Of a DNA stretch of 64,000 nucleotides, positions 46,027 through 56,447 are shown in pieces. The first letter of the stretch is position 1. Every line of letters starts with the position of its first letter. Under the pieces are notes generated by a model that saw only the letters and a program-made list of their open reading frames with translations, did no database searches and was not told where the DNA came from. This DNA comes from Coprinellus micaceus (lineage: Eukaryota > Basidiomycota > Agaricomycetes > Agaricales > Psathyrellaceae): NCBI GenBank assembly GCA_951394405.1, contig OX596336.1, forward strand, positions 1,674,001 through 1,738,000, read 5' to 3'. The position numbers and the translations under genes are program-made.

Positions 46027-47960
46027 CTAGTCGTCTTGGTCGACGTAGTTCGCCATGGGGTCGTCTGTCATTCGTTTTGTCATCCGATATGCCTCTGCAC
46101 AAGAAGGTCAGTATTGCTTCGAACGGAAGATTATGAACATAATGTGCTCACCCAGTTGCTCCTCCGTAACATCATGTGTTGACGACTCGACCGTACCCTT
46201 CGACTTTTTGCTATACCGCCCCTCGTCCTCGTAACCATTCTTCTTTCTCTTCTTCTCTTCTCTTAAAGCACGCTCGAGCTTCTCCTTGTCCAATGCAACG
46301 TCACCCTCTCCCACCCTCTGCTTGGAGAAGTTCTGCTCGATCTTGGCTCCCTGGTTTTCCTTCTCTGCACTATCTTTGGTTGACGACGATGGGTCTTCGT
46401 CCTTCGGGGCTCCAAGAAGTTGCCTAGCGCTGGAAGCTTCTGCCGCCTCGATACCCGCAAGACCAGCGCAATATGAGATATGTAGTGTTGAGTGGCAGCA
46501 GCAGTAACCCCACTCTCCGGCCGACTTGTCGTACCACGAACCCCAAACTGCTGTGTGGTTGTTGATATAGACTAAAGAACGAGTCAGCACAGCGGACAGG
46601 GGACGACAGGGTAGAGTGAGACGCACCATCCTCGGGATACTTCGACCGTGCCTTGGCCCTCTCCTTGCCTTTGATGACCTGTCCTGTCCTCGAATACTCC
46701 ACATAGTTCTCTGTCTGACCCTGACGAAGTTCTTTGGGCGCCGCATCCAGGTACTCGGCACCGCCGTACTTTGCAAGAATGCTCGTCTTTGTGGAATCCC
46801 TGTGCTCCTCCTTCTTCTGTTTGAACTCATGGTGCAAAAGCTCCCCTGCTGTCGGGTTAGAGGTGAGATGGACGTCGTTGCCTCGCGCGGCGGCTTGCCA
46901 TGCGAATAGTTGCAATTTCTGAACGTCTTTTGATTCACCAGAGTAGCGGTAAAAGTTGTCTCCGGCGAATTTAGCCTACGAGCAAGGTCAGTATGCCTGT
47001 GGGCAGGGCAAGTGTAAAGAAGGACACACATCTTCAGGGAGTACATTGGTTTCGGGGGCATCACGCATGGAACGAGTTTTGGGGTCATAGTAGGCACTGT
47101 CGGGGTCCAGGTTGATGAGATACTTGGCAGTATCCTCTCGAATACGCAGGTTTCGGACAGTGATTCGCGTTTTCGCATCCATATGTTGGCCCACAGCGTC
47201 AGCGGCATCGGCGTACTTGTCTTCGTCCTCGTCTTCATCTTCACTAGACCCGAAGTCAGGATCTGATGCCTTATTCTTGGTCGTCTTCGCCAACTTCCGT
47301 ACAGCGGCCAAGTCAGTCGTCGTCCTATTGTCGATCTCCTCCTCCCTCAGCTGCTGCCGTGCAGCCTCCACTGCAGCGTACTCGTCGTACACCTTCTTGT
47401 ACTCCGAAGGGTCGTATCCATTCCACCTATCACGTTTTGCGTCGTAGCCCGCTGCAATGTCTTGAATGACTTCGTCGGCCTGGATGTTCTTGTTCGTCCA
47501 CTTGGCTCCCTTCTTCCTCGGCCTCTCCAAACAGTCCGTCTTCTTGTGTGTAATCGCGCCACAGTTCTCACATGCACCCTTCCTATACTTCTTGGCCGCT
47601 GGACCGGCCCTCGCCCCTCTGTCATACCAGTTATCGAGCTTCTCCTTGTCCTCTTCAGGTTTCCGCTGATGGCTTAGTGAAGGTGCGCCGGAGTCAAGGT
47701 ACCATGGTGCCTGTGAGATGTATTCTGCACATATAAGTCAAGACACAGTCCCAGCAAATATAGTGTGGCACCCACGAGGAATATGAGGATTGATAGCCCG
47801 ACCCTCCTCATCGAGAGCGGCTGGAGCAGTACCGGCTTTCCTAGCCGCATCAAGATCCTTTTGCCGTCTGAACTCCTCACGGGAGAGTTTCTGTACTGTA
47901 GGTGAGTCAGTACATGTCAAACGTATTTTGTCGTCGAAACGTACTGCTAGATGAGGCCAT
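46027..47960 (-). CDS. SLU7: Pre-mRNA-splicing factor Slu7
   Basis: Slu7 acts in the second catalytic step of splicing and helps select the 3' splice site. The first exon is short (MASSS plus one base); splicing across 'gtacgt...cctacag' gives [20 protein letters not shown]. The CCHC zinc knuckle is visible as [14 protein letters not shown], followed by [11 protein letters not shown] and [11 protein letters not shown]. Other family blocks are [39 protein letters not shown] and [13 protein letters not shown], then [37 protein letters not shown], then [39 protein letters not shown], and [14 protein letters not shown]. The C-terminus [18 protein letters not shown] ends at 46027-46029. About five introns interrupt it. 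A GGGCGCTTA motif lies 117 bases upstream of the start. Confidence 0.95.
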
Positions 47961-48076
47961 GGTGCAAAACTAGGTGCTTGTGGAAGTTCGATGTGACAGA
48001 CCGCCATCACCATTTAGCTGTGGTGCCTTTGGTCCGGCTTTGTCATCCAGAGTTCCCACGGGTGTGTTGTTGTAGT

Positions 48077-48085
48077 GGGCGCTTA
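48077..48085 (+). promoter_or_regulatory. GGGCGCTTA motif upstream of SLU7
   Basis: This is one of five exact non-coding copies of GGGCGCTTA (or its complement). It lies 117 bases before the SLU7 start and 129 bases beyond the stop of the gene at 48214. The whole set is described in the findings. Confidence 0.4.
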
Positions 48086-48213
48086 AGCTCTTCGCGTACC
48101 ACTGTTCAACACTTGAATGAGAAAGCACCACACAGACAACGCAAAATAATATACACAATCTACGCCAACGATAATTCGGAATATCCTCACCACACACACG
48201 GGAAGTACACGTC

Positions 48214-50837
48214 CTACGGCTCCTTTGTTTGCAAGCTTTCCCAATCGGACGGGAACGTCATAAGCGCAAGGGCTCCCAGCCATACCATCTCCACAACTGC
48301 CCTTCCAATGGCGGTCAAATTCAAGGCGCAATCGGAAGCATCGTCCCCCTCCGTCCCAATTACACCAGACGCGTCCACCGATGCCTTCGCGTCTCCAAAC
48401 CCCTCCCCCGCATCCGGGTCAGGTACGCGACGCGCGAGGCCCAGTTTTTCGAGACACTCGGGAATGAATTCCACGCCGCCTTCGCGGGACATGCACCAGC
48501 CGATAACATGGAGTTCTTCAAACTCGGAGCAGCTGGGTATCATTCCGAAAGCTTCGTGGAGGGGACCGTCGATTGACAAGCCTTTCTCTGGGCAGCGAAC
48601 GCCGGTACCCTGTAGATCGGCATGGGACACAACCCGCACGCAGACGTGAAAGCGGGAAAATGACACTGGCCCCTTGTCGGACTTCTTGCCCTTTGATTTA
48701 TTGGAGGCCTTCGGTGTCCTGTCCTCTTCTGATGAGGTGCCGTCTAACTTGTAATATACCAAAAGGTATTTTCTGGCCTCGATCGTGACGTCCGTTGGGG
48801 AATTCGGGTATGCCTCAGCAGGGTGAAAGTTGGTTTCACCAGGCCAGAGGGGAAGGATCATGCAGGGAAAGTCGGGTGAGAAGCTACCGAAGACGCTCGG
48901 ATTCCCCTCTTCCCGACGCTTTTCCATGACCTTCCGTTCGGATTGTGAGGGTTTCTTGCGCTTTGAGAGCCGGCGAGTCCTCTTCCCCCTGCCCACGGTC
49001 AACGAAGGGTCCAGGGTCGTGTCAATCACCTGGGCATCGGTGGAGTGCTGGATGCTTGTGATCGCCCAAGGAGGCTGGTATGAACTCCCGAACCGGGGCG
49101 CCAAGGTCGGCACAGCCTTAGACTTCCTCCAACCGAAAATACTACGCGAGCGAGGTGGCTGTCGAAGCAATGGGGACTGCTCGAAGGCTGCAGAGGGGAG
49201 GACGGAGAAGGCATCAGAATGCGATGTTCGACGCGAGCGCCCGTGCCCCCCCAGGAACATATCGTCCTCGTCTTCATCGGTTCCATCGTCCGTATAGGGG
49301 TTTGCAGAAGCGCCCCACCTTGGCTCATGGTCGGGCGCCAGTGCATCATTATCTTGCAAGGCATAAGGCTCAATAAATGAGTCTGTCTGTGGGGGTCCCG
49401 GGCGAGGCGGTGACAAGCTGACGAGACTAGCCGTACTACCCTTTGAACTCCAAGAACAACGGGAGCTTTTCAAGTCACCTTTCTCCTTGCCCTTCACTGG
49501 GAGGTGAATGTCGTCCAGAGTGTAGGTGTGCATCGCCCCTGCCTTGCTCGACCCACTGTCCGACTTATCGGTCCCATCGAGGCTACTTCGGGCCGGCGGG
49601 TCCAGCAGTCCATGAGACTGGAGTCTACGGGTCACTGTGGTACGGGTGTACTGCTCCTGTACTCTCAAAGGAGCCAGGAGTACCTCATATGGCGGTTTTG
49701 CGGGGGCCCTTTCGGAACTATCCGCGATGTGGTATTGTCGAGTGATCGAAAAACCATCTGCTTTCGAGAGTTTGCGAATCGTGGAGCTTGGGCCACAGCC
49801 GTAAGTCCACAACGACGTGGGTGCTTGGTATTGATGGACTTCGAGTCTTTGATGGGTGTGCCTTGTTGACTCGTTGCCTGGAACAGATGTTTTCACGAGG
49901 AGTAAAGAGGAATGAGTGAGGAACATACCTTGCCCGGTTGGACATACTACACGGTATCGTCCGTTGGCATATGAAGACCACCCTTCATCCACGCCGACAG
50001 CCACCATATGCTCAGGGCCGGCTTGCTTGTTATTTGGTTCGTGTCTGGCCGCAGAACTGCTCGGCTCATGATGGGGTGCTTGCCGCAGGTCCGCGGCGGG
50101 CTTTTCCAACTTGAACGTCCACTGCGTCTTTTCGCGGAGATGTCGCGGTCCTGCCCATTTTTCCAGGTGCCGCAAAAATGTGTCACCGTCGGCAGAGGGG
50201 AGACTCGAGCCCTTATCCCGAGTCGAGGTGGAGCCCCTCCCATCTAAGGCATGCTTTTCAAAATCTTCCACGATGTTCTGTAGTTCTGATTGGTCCCAGT
50301 CAAGGCCCTGAATTCCTGCTGCAGAGGCATGCCATGTCGAGTCAAACCCATCGAAAGGGTCTGCGTGGGCAGCAGCAGATGGTGAATCCCCAGCTTGGTG
50401 AGTCTCAAAAAGCTGCGATGACTCGTGGGTGGTGTATCCAAAGCTGAACTCTTGGAGACGAGAGGAAAGTGATGTGGGGCTTTGGGTTTGTGAGTCCCCT
50501 GACCGGAAAGGGAGTGGTAAACTTTCCTGACGGGCGTCGGCCTGAAATTCATTCAAAGTTCCGTCGGAATCGGATAAGGAAACAATGTCTGTTTGACCGT
50601 TGAGGGGAGAGGGCGTGCCAGCAGCCTCGAATAGCGCTTCGGTTGGCGGTCGAGATCGCCCGAATTCCGAGCGAATTCGCCTAGGATCCGAGCCTGCGAA
50701 TTCTACCTTCGGCACTAGGACGACCGTTCCTGATACTGCATTAGCGTTGTAATTTCCAAGCTGGACCAACGTAAAAGAGAGTAGATACCCCGATGTATTG
50801 AAAACTGCCGAGACTCGTCCAATCTCGTCATCAGCGT
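48214..50837 (-). CDS. N-terminally shortened paralogue of the 36.5-kb protein
   Basis: A long open frame ends WESLQTKEP at 48214. It shares ordered blocks with the 1,241-aa protein: FDSTWH, LDWDQSELQNIVEDF, TQWTFKLEK, DEGWSSYANGRYRVV, LLAPLRVQEQYTRTTVTRRL, MILPLWPGETN, RKYLLVYYKLDG, RFHVCVRVVSHADLQGTGVR, VEFIPECLEKLGLARRVPDP and TAIGRAVVEMVWLGALAL. The intron after the GRYRVV block (49878-49928, 51 nt, frame-neutral) sits where copy 1 also has one. About 350 N-terminal residues of copy 1 have no counterpart, and the frame contains no ATG start. Upstream it is open through 50837, where an acceptor joins it in frame to the gene at 50691-52663. So it is either the C-terminal part of a fused protein or a gene whose own start I cannot find. 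The function is unknown. Confidence 0.7.
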
Positions 50838-52663
50838 CTTCAGTGAGTTTTCTTCGAGGAGGATGAGATACAAACAAAAATAACAGGGTATATCTCACCG
50901 TTTAAAGTAGTACCTTCGATTTCAGATCTCCAATCGTCATGCGACAACGCAAAATCAGCGCCGGACTGGTAGAGCGTGGCTTAGCAAGTCGCATGGGGTA
51001 GCCGGCCGCATAGAAGAAAGTACGTACGTCTTCAAGTAGGGCCTCATTGATATAATCTGAAGGGTGAACCAACTTCTGGGCAATTAGCGAACAGTTCCCC
51101 ATATAACAGGTCAACATACCAGAGTATCGTTGCCATATGGGAATGATTGGATAGACGCATTCCGAGTTATGAGATGAGAACCGCCTCCATTGGGTCCCGC
51201 TGTTCCGCCGCTTGTGGAGTTGCTGCTACTATGACTGGAACCCGGGGAACCACCATCATGTCCTCTTCCAGGGGGGCCCTGCCATTCCCGGTTTCGAGCG
51301 TTTCCGTCGGGGAGTGAGCCTGTGTTCGTATTCCCATTCCCATTGATAGTGCCCCAGAGGTTATCGGATATTGAAAGCTTGAACCCTCGCAGAAATAACC
51401 CCTGATTTTTGACGCCCAGCGTGGAGTCTCCGTCTGCTGGCCTCCCGCAACGAGCATCAGCTTTGCCTCGTCTGGACCAGATGTAGCGCTGCTGTCCTGC
51501 CGAGGTCGCCACCAAGATGAGCTGGAGAGTGTCATGTGGTGCCTGCATCCGGTCACCATACGCTCCCATGGCCCAGCTATCCGTCTTGATGCCTCCCGTG
51601 ACGATGTAGAGAGGTTGCTTGTGCTCGAAGTCTCCTCTGGCGAGGGCATGTCGGTATATGTCTTCCGCGTGCTGAAGGATGAAATCGCGCACGGCACCGA
51701 CATTCTTTATGGTCTCCAGGTTGGCCGATGAGGTCACAGCGAGGACAGCACCTTCATTAGAAGAGCAATGGAACTGGAATCTACTGGGCGTTAGCTGAAT
51801 GGGAAATGGAATCCAACGACGCTCACGTTGGGCGTCCAGACTTATTGGAGCTGTAGTCCACATCTACAGAGGCTCCAATTGCCAGCGTGTCGCCTTCCAC
51901 AAATCGTTGCGAAGTAGGCATGTGCTCCAGAGGAAGAGGCGTGCGCAGAGAGCAGTTCTCCCTTGGACACTGGTGGGGTTCCGACCAGAGGTTAAAGACG
52001 TGTTTGAACCCATCCCTAATGCAATAGGTACCAATATCGCCCGGGGAGATTCCAGAAACCCTTGGAACGAATGGGTTGGGCGCGATTGGGTTCCAACAGG
52101 GGAGGCCTTCCCCGGTCGCAAGCATCGTCCGAACATAGATTTCGGGGCTTGTCCCACACTTTCCGGGGAACTGTTGTGCAAGATCTATTTCCTCAATTGG
52201 CAACTAGAGGAAAGGTCGTTCAACACGCGCCGAACGAGTGCGTTAGGTATGTGCGAGTCCTCACCAGATGCAGAGGGTCAGGTTCCATTTCACGTGCATT
52301 GCCTATGATCTCCGTTTTGAATCTGCGGTAAAAACCTCGGAGCAGCGATAACTTCTTCGGTTTGATTCCATGAGCTACTGGCGGATGGTATAAGTGATTG
52401 GTGTCGGCGGTATGGGGAGACAGGCCTCCCAAACCAGAGCCTACGGAAGCTGGGTACCCACCTGAAGGGGAGCCAGGGGGGAGTTGCTGTGGTCCCGATT
52501 TGCTGAATTTCAGGGTCCCAGGTGACGCTTGCGGTGAGTCGTTCGCCGTGTTGTTTAATACGATGTTGTAGTTGATGACGTCTCGCCCAGCAGTCTGAAA
52601 GTTCGCTTCATCGAAGGAATGGTGAGCCCCACCCCCAAGGATAGATACAGGGGGTTTGGACAT
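50691..52663 (-). CDS. Agaricomycete 'GRDVINYNI' family protein
   Basis: It starts MSKPPVSILGGGAHHSFDEA and continues NFQTAGRDVINYNIVLNN, the hallmark of a large mushroom family of unknown function. Later blocks fit the same family: GLPCWNPIAPNPFVPRVSGI, SPGDIGTYCIRDGFKHVFNL, FQFHCSSNEGAVLAVTSSAN, LYIVTGGIKTDSWAMGAYGD and HPSDYINEALLED, then (after a 44-nt intron) PTLYQSGADFALSHDDW and EIEGTTLN. A 61-nt intron (50838-50898) then joins DADDEIGRVSAVFNTSG, matching the usual acidic C-terminus. From there the frame stays open into the 48214 ORF. An alternative extra intron inside NTSG would end the protein at 50691. From memory, family members are often found near P-loop NTPase genes; none is seen here. 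Confidence 0.65.
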
Positions 52664-53320
52664 AGTGGAGGATGGGGTTCAAGCGAGAAGTGGCTGGGGA
52701 TGTCACGGCCGTCGATGGTCCAATTTGGTGAATTGCTGTAGAATAGGTTCCACGTTAGATGCCGTTTGGCTCAGGGATTCCCGACCTTTAACGAGCACCC
52801 ATCACTCGGTACTCAATGCGGATGAGATGCCACCAAACCTATTGCTACTCAGCGTTGGTTGTCGGATCGTCTAAACCGGAATATGGACACGAGATCGCTA
52901 GCAGGGGAGAGTGCGACGAGGTTTCACGATGTTTTCTGCGCGCCCAATCCTGCCCCGGTCTGGCGAACTCACGGTGTTTCGAAAAGGTTGTGAAAAGAAT
53001 TCGAACAGGGCCGAGTGAGCTCGGGTGACTCGGGCCCAACTTGAAGTGTTGCCCATGTGCAACGGGCGCTTAAATGCGCGGGCATGAGAGAAAAAACGCG
53101 GATGTATTACTTGACTGTAGCCATCGGCAGGATGGGCTCTGACTTTTGTATAAATGCGAAGGAGGCACTCGTTTGACACCATCGCCTGTCTACGCTCCTC
53201 GAGTTCATGCCTAGTCATGCGCAAAGGAGAGGACAGGAAAGAGAGCTCGTTCGCTATCCGACCCTTGAGCGCCCTGGCTCAAAACGGTTCAAGCCATCCC
53301 TGCCCTGTAGTAGGGCACCT
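52664..53320. other. Intergenic region upstream of the 'GRDVINYNI' gene
   Basis: There is no gene here. It contains GGGCGCTTA at 53064-53072, about 400 bases upstream of the ATG at 52663, and the 3' region of COG7. Confidence 0.45.
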
Positions 53321-56038
53321 CTATAGCCATCCGCGCATCTTCGCAACCCTTAACGCAACAAGGTCCTTCCCATCCGCCGCCGCCTCCCTAGCCTCCTTCC
53401 TTAACTCCTCCGGCTCGCTATTCACCACCACTCTCCACCTTTCCAACGCCTCGTTCTCTACATTAAGCGCCCGCACAATGTTCGAAAGGTACTCTAAATC
53501 CGAACTCAACTGCGCTGCGCCCGGCATTGACAGGGACGTAATCCCAGGAAACAGCTTTTCGGTGAGGTGGTTTACGAAAGTATGGCCCAAGGAGGCGAGC
53601 CATGCGGACGAGACGACCTCAGGGTCGATGGGGCCGGGTTTGGGAATTGCGGTCACCGAGGCTCTGCGTCCATGCCCAGACTGAACACTCGTAGCCTCTG
53701 GGTGCTGCTGTTCAATGGCACTCTTGAGTAGCTCTGGGTCGACATAAGGCAGGGTCTGGAGTGAAAATGCCAGAGCGTCATCATCTGCGTACACCTCGAA
53801 CAATCTAGGAAGATTGAGCAGGCCTTCCGCCACTCGTTGTACAGTGTCTGTCGGTGACAGCGAGAACGTCGGAATTTGGAGGTCGGCAGCAAGTGCCTTC
53901 TGCGGGTCCTCCCTCAGCGACCATATCGGCAGGGACGGGTAAGTCGAAAGGAGGTTGCGCAGAGGAGAGAGGATGGTGCGTTGCGTCGAAACTTGACACC
54001 GCTGTGCAAAGGTTGAGAGTGATTTGTGGGTCTGCACTAACATAGATTCTGGGTTTGTTGGGGGCGGTGGCGGGTTGGCGCTATGGCGGAAGGTGCTAGT
54101 GAGGGGGGCGGAGAGAGGGGCGGTCATTGGAACATTCAGCCCTTGAACCTCTTGTTCCACAATGGAGAACAATGTAATCAATTCGGCGGAATTGAGGGTA
54201 GACTGCTCCAGCAACTGGGTTTCGCCCTTCGTCGCAGCGATTGTGATATTCTGTGGGTCACTTTGTGCAAGGCGGAAGTGAGACGCGATCTGGGCGAGGA
54301 AAGACCGCACTTTAGTTTCGAACGTATTCAACCTGTCGGAGACTGTCCGCGCGGAACCCAAGAGCTGTAGAGACAACTGAATGTCCGACCAGTCTTCTGT
54401 GCTGTAGTCCAGGTCAGCCAACTCCAGATCCGACGCTGAGTCGAAGGATCTCGAAGAAACGGTTGTTGGCTTCGAGTTCAACTCTGCCGTCCATGTATCG
54501 ATGAACGAGGCGAAGAATCCATCGAGAGCCTGAACCAACCCTGAGGCACCGAAACCATGTGTGAAGGCCTTACACCTCCCCATGCTTTCCTCCGCCGCAC
54601 CAACCAGATCCACTGCCCTCTCCCTGAACAACCGCGGTTGGTCCACCGCTTGTGCCCCATCCCTCAGGTCGCTCGTGACAATCTCCAGCAGCGCCTGGTC
54701 GAGGTACCGGCGTTCCAAGGAAGCGTAATCTACCTGTGCGTCGATGAAAGGCTGGAACAGTTCCTGGTCCCACTCTAGGTTGTCCAGGCTTGTATCTCCG
54801 CCCCCAGGAACGTTGAGAGCAGCGGGGCGATTCTGACCAGGCCGCCATGATATCGACATCCGGCTCGAACGACGGCGATGCGCCGAAGGTCGGTCAGTAT
54901 TCGCGGGTGGCGGCGGCCGTGGTCTCGAGCTCGCATCATTCAACTTCTCCATGAGCTTCCAGACACCCGCAGCGAACTGTTCCGTTGCTTGAAGGACATT
55001 GACGAGGTAAGACAGGGCCGATTCGCCTTGATACGAAGCAAAGGAAGCCAAGCGTTGGGAGAATGTTGGTTGAAGGGCAGAGAATGTGGATGAGATGAAG
55101 TGGGAGAGTGTGGCTGGGGGATCAGGGAAGATGGATGTTATGGGGCCCCGCTCCGCGTTGAGCAGCGTGATGAAGGAGGTGTAGAACTTGGGTAGGAAGT
55201 CGGCGAAGGATTGCAGGGGAGCATTCACGTCGGAGGCGCTGTTATCTGCGTCAGCGAGGTTTGCACTCTGCCACATCGAGACGATAGCTGCACGCCTCGA
55301 CGCGTTGTAATAGTTCCTGAACTCTGACTCTCGCTGGATAATCGAGAAGATCGAGAAGTACTCCTTGCACGCGGCCACGTCCTGCGAGTTAATCGCCGAC
55401 ACCAATGCAGAGCTGAGCGAAGCTTCGAGCTGGTTCTGCAGGTTGACCATCAGGGCTCTCCGTGGGTCGTATTCTGGGGTATTCTGGAAGACGACCATAC
55501 TCTTGTTGGCCTCGGACAATCGTTCTGCGGCCTTCGCATAGCTGCGCTCACCGATGAGCGAGGTAACCTCCATCTCCAGTGTACTCCAGCTCTCTGCCTC
55601 CTGGAGGACCTCCCTTGCAGCCTCCATCCTCGTCTTGATGGTATCCAGATGGTGTAGATTGTCCAACGCCGCGCTCGTCTCTGGTGGGACGGCCTCCTTC
55701 GACTTCTTCAACACATCCACAAGGGATGTCTGCAGCGTCAAGGCACCATCTTTCATGAAGTGCAGATCGTACGTCAACCGGGGTATGCTGCGCGAAACAT
55801 CGTCAATGATGCGTTCAAGTTGCGCGGAAGTGTCTTCGCATGCGATATCGAGGCTGGTCAAGAGCTGCGTAATGTATTGGTCGAGTTCGGTGAGATCGCC
55901 AGTGCTCGAGTCGGCGCTGAGCGCTGGCGTTTCAAGCGTGTCGTTTATCCATGAGACCGCATCGTCGTATTCTTCCAGAGATTCAATGAGCTTGGTTGTC
56001 GAGTTGGAACTGGAGATGGCCATCGTTGCTCGCGCCAT
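53321..56038 (-). CDS. COG7: Conserved oligomeric Golgi complex subunit 7
   Basis: This is a single-exon gene of 905 codons starting MARATMAISSSNSTTKLIES. The N-terminal half is helical, with SWINDTLE, DELDQYITQLL-like LTELDQYITQLLTSLDIACE, LERIIDDVSRSIPRLTYDLH, and LETIKTRMEAAREVL-like helices, followed by LQNQLEASLSSALVSAINSQ; this matches the COG7 domain. COG7 belongs to the octameric tether (lobe B with COG5, 6 and 8) that captures retrograde vesicles at the Golgi. The length is in the range of fungal and animal COG7 (about 770-920 aa). A Pro/Arg/Ser insertion (RPRPPPPANTDRPSAHRRRS) about residue 385 looks disordered. The C-terminus ends VALRVAKMRGWL. It is an unusually long intronless gene for this window. 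Confidence 0.88.
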   Translation of the reverse strand: MARATMAISSSNSTTKLIESLEEYDDAVSWINDTLETPALSADSSTGDLTELDQYITQLLTSLDIACEDTSAQLERIIDDVSRSIPRLTYDLHFMKDGALTLQTSLVDVLKKSKEAVPPETSAALDNLHHLDTIKTRMEAAREVLQEAESWSTLEMEVTSLIGERSYAKAAERLSEANKSMVVFQNTPEYDPRRALMVNLQNQLEASLSSALVSAINSQDVAACKEYFSIFSIIQRESEFRNYYNASRRAAIVSMWQSANLADADNSASDVNAPLQSFADFLPKFYTSFITLLNAERGPITSIFPDPPATLSHFISSTFSALQPTFSQRLASFASYQGESALSYLVNVLQATEQFAAGVWKLMEKLNDASSRPRPPPPANTDRPSAHRRRSSRMSISWRPGQNRPAALNVPGGGDTSLDNLEWDQELFQPFIDAQVDYASLERRYLDQALLEIVTSDLRDGAQAVDQPRLFRERAVDLVGAAEESMGRCKAFTHGFGASGLVQALDGFFASFIDTWTAELNSKPTTVSSRSFDSASDLELADLDYSTEDWSDIQLSLQLLGSARTVSDRLNTFETKVRSFLAQIASHFRLAQSDPQNITIAATKGETQLLEQSTLNSAELITLFSIVEQEVQGLNVPMTAPLSAPLTSTFRHSANPPPPPTNPESMLVQTHKSLSTFAQRCQVSTQRTILSPLRNLLSTYPSLPIWSLREDPQKALAADLQIPTFSLSPTDTVQRVAEGLLNLPRLFEVYADDDALAFSLQTLPYVDPELLKSAIEQQHPEATSVQSGHGRRASVTAIPKPGPIDPEVVSSAWLASLGHTFVNHLTEKLFPGITSLSMPGAAQLSSDLEYLSNIVRALNVENEALERWRVVVNSEPEELRKEAREAAADGKDLVALRVAKMRGWL

Positions 56039-56447
56039 GTTCTTGGGGATGCGATTGACGGCTAGTGTTTGTGGTCACCCTTCGAACCAAACACTCCTCC
56101 GTGCCCCTTCAAGTTCATCGTTTCAGGGACCTGCTGAGTCTGGCATCACGACAGTGAGAGCAACGTGTTCGGTACGATATATATCCTGTATCTATCTAGT
56201 ACTTAAGTCCGAGAATCCAGAACTAGTGGTATTGCGATCCAAGAGAAAGAAAGGTATGTCAAGGCGGTCAAGCGCCCATCAGCGTGAAAGGGCGTAACAA
56301 GATGAAGCTTTAGAGTGCGAGGTAGCTAGCTAAATGAAAATTAAATGAGGAGGAAAGGTGAGTAAATGCTACCAGGATAATGTCCGTGTGCCTTTTCGTT
56401 CGAATATTCTCTTCTTCTCTCTAATTCGACGTCGTGTGATATGCCCT

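Noticed and set aside
46108..47244. Minus-strand 378-codon frame
   Set aside because: It is a shifted frame over SLU7 exons and introns; the Slu7 exons in the other frames carry the family blocks.
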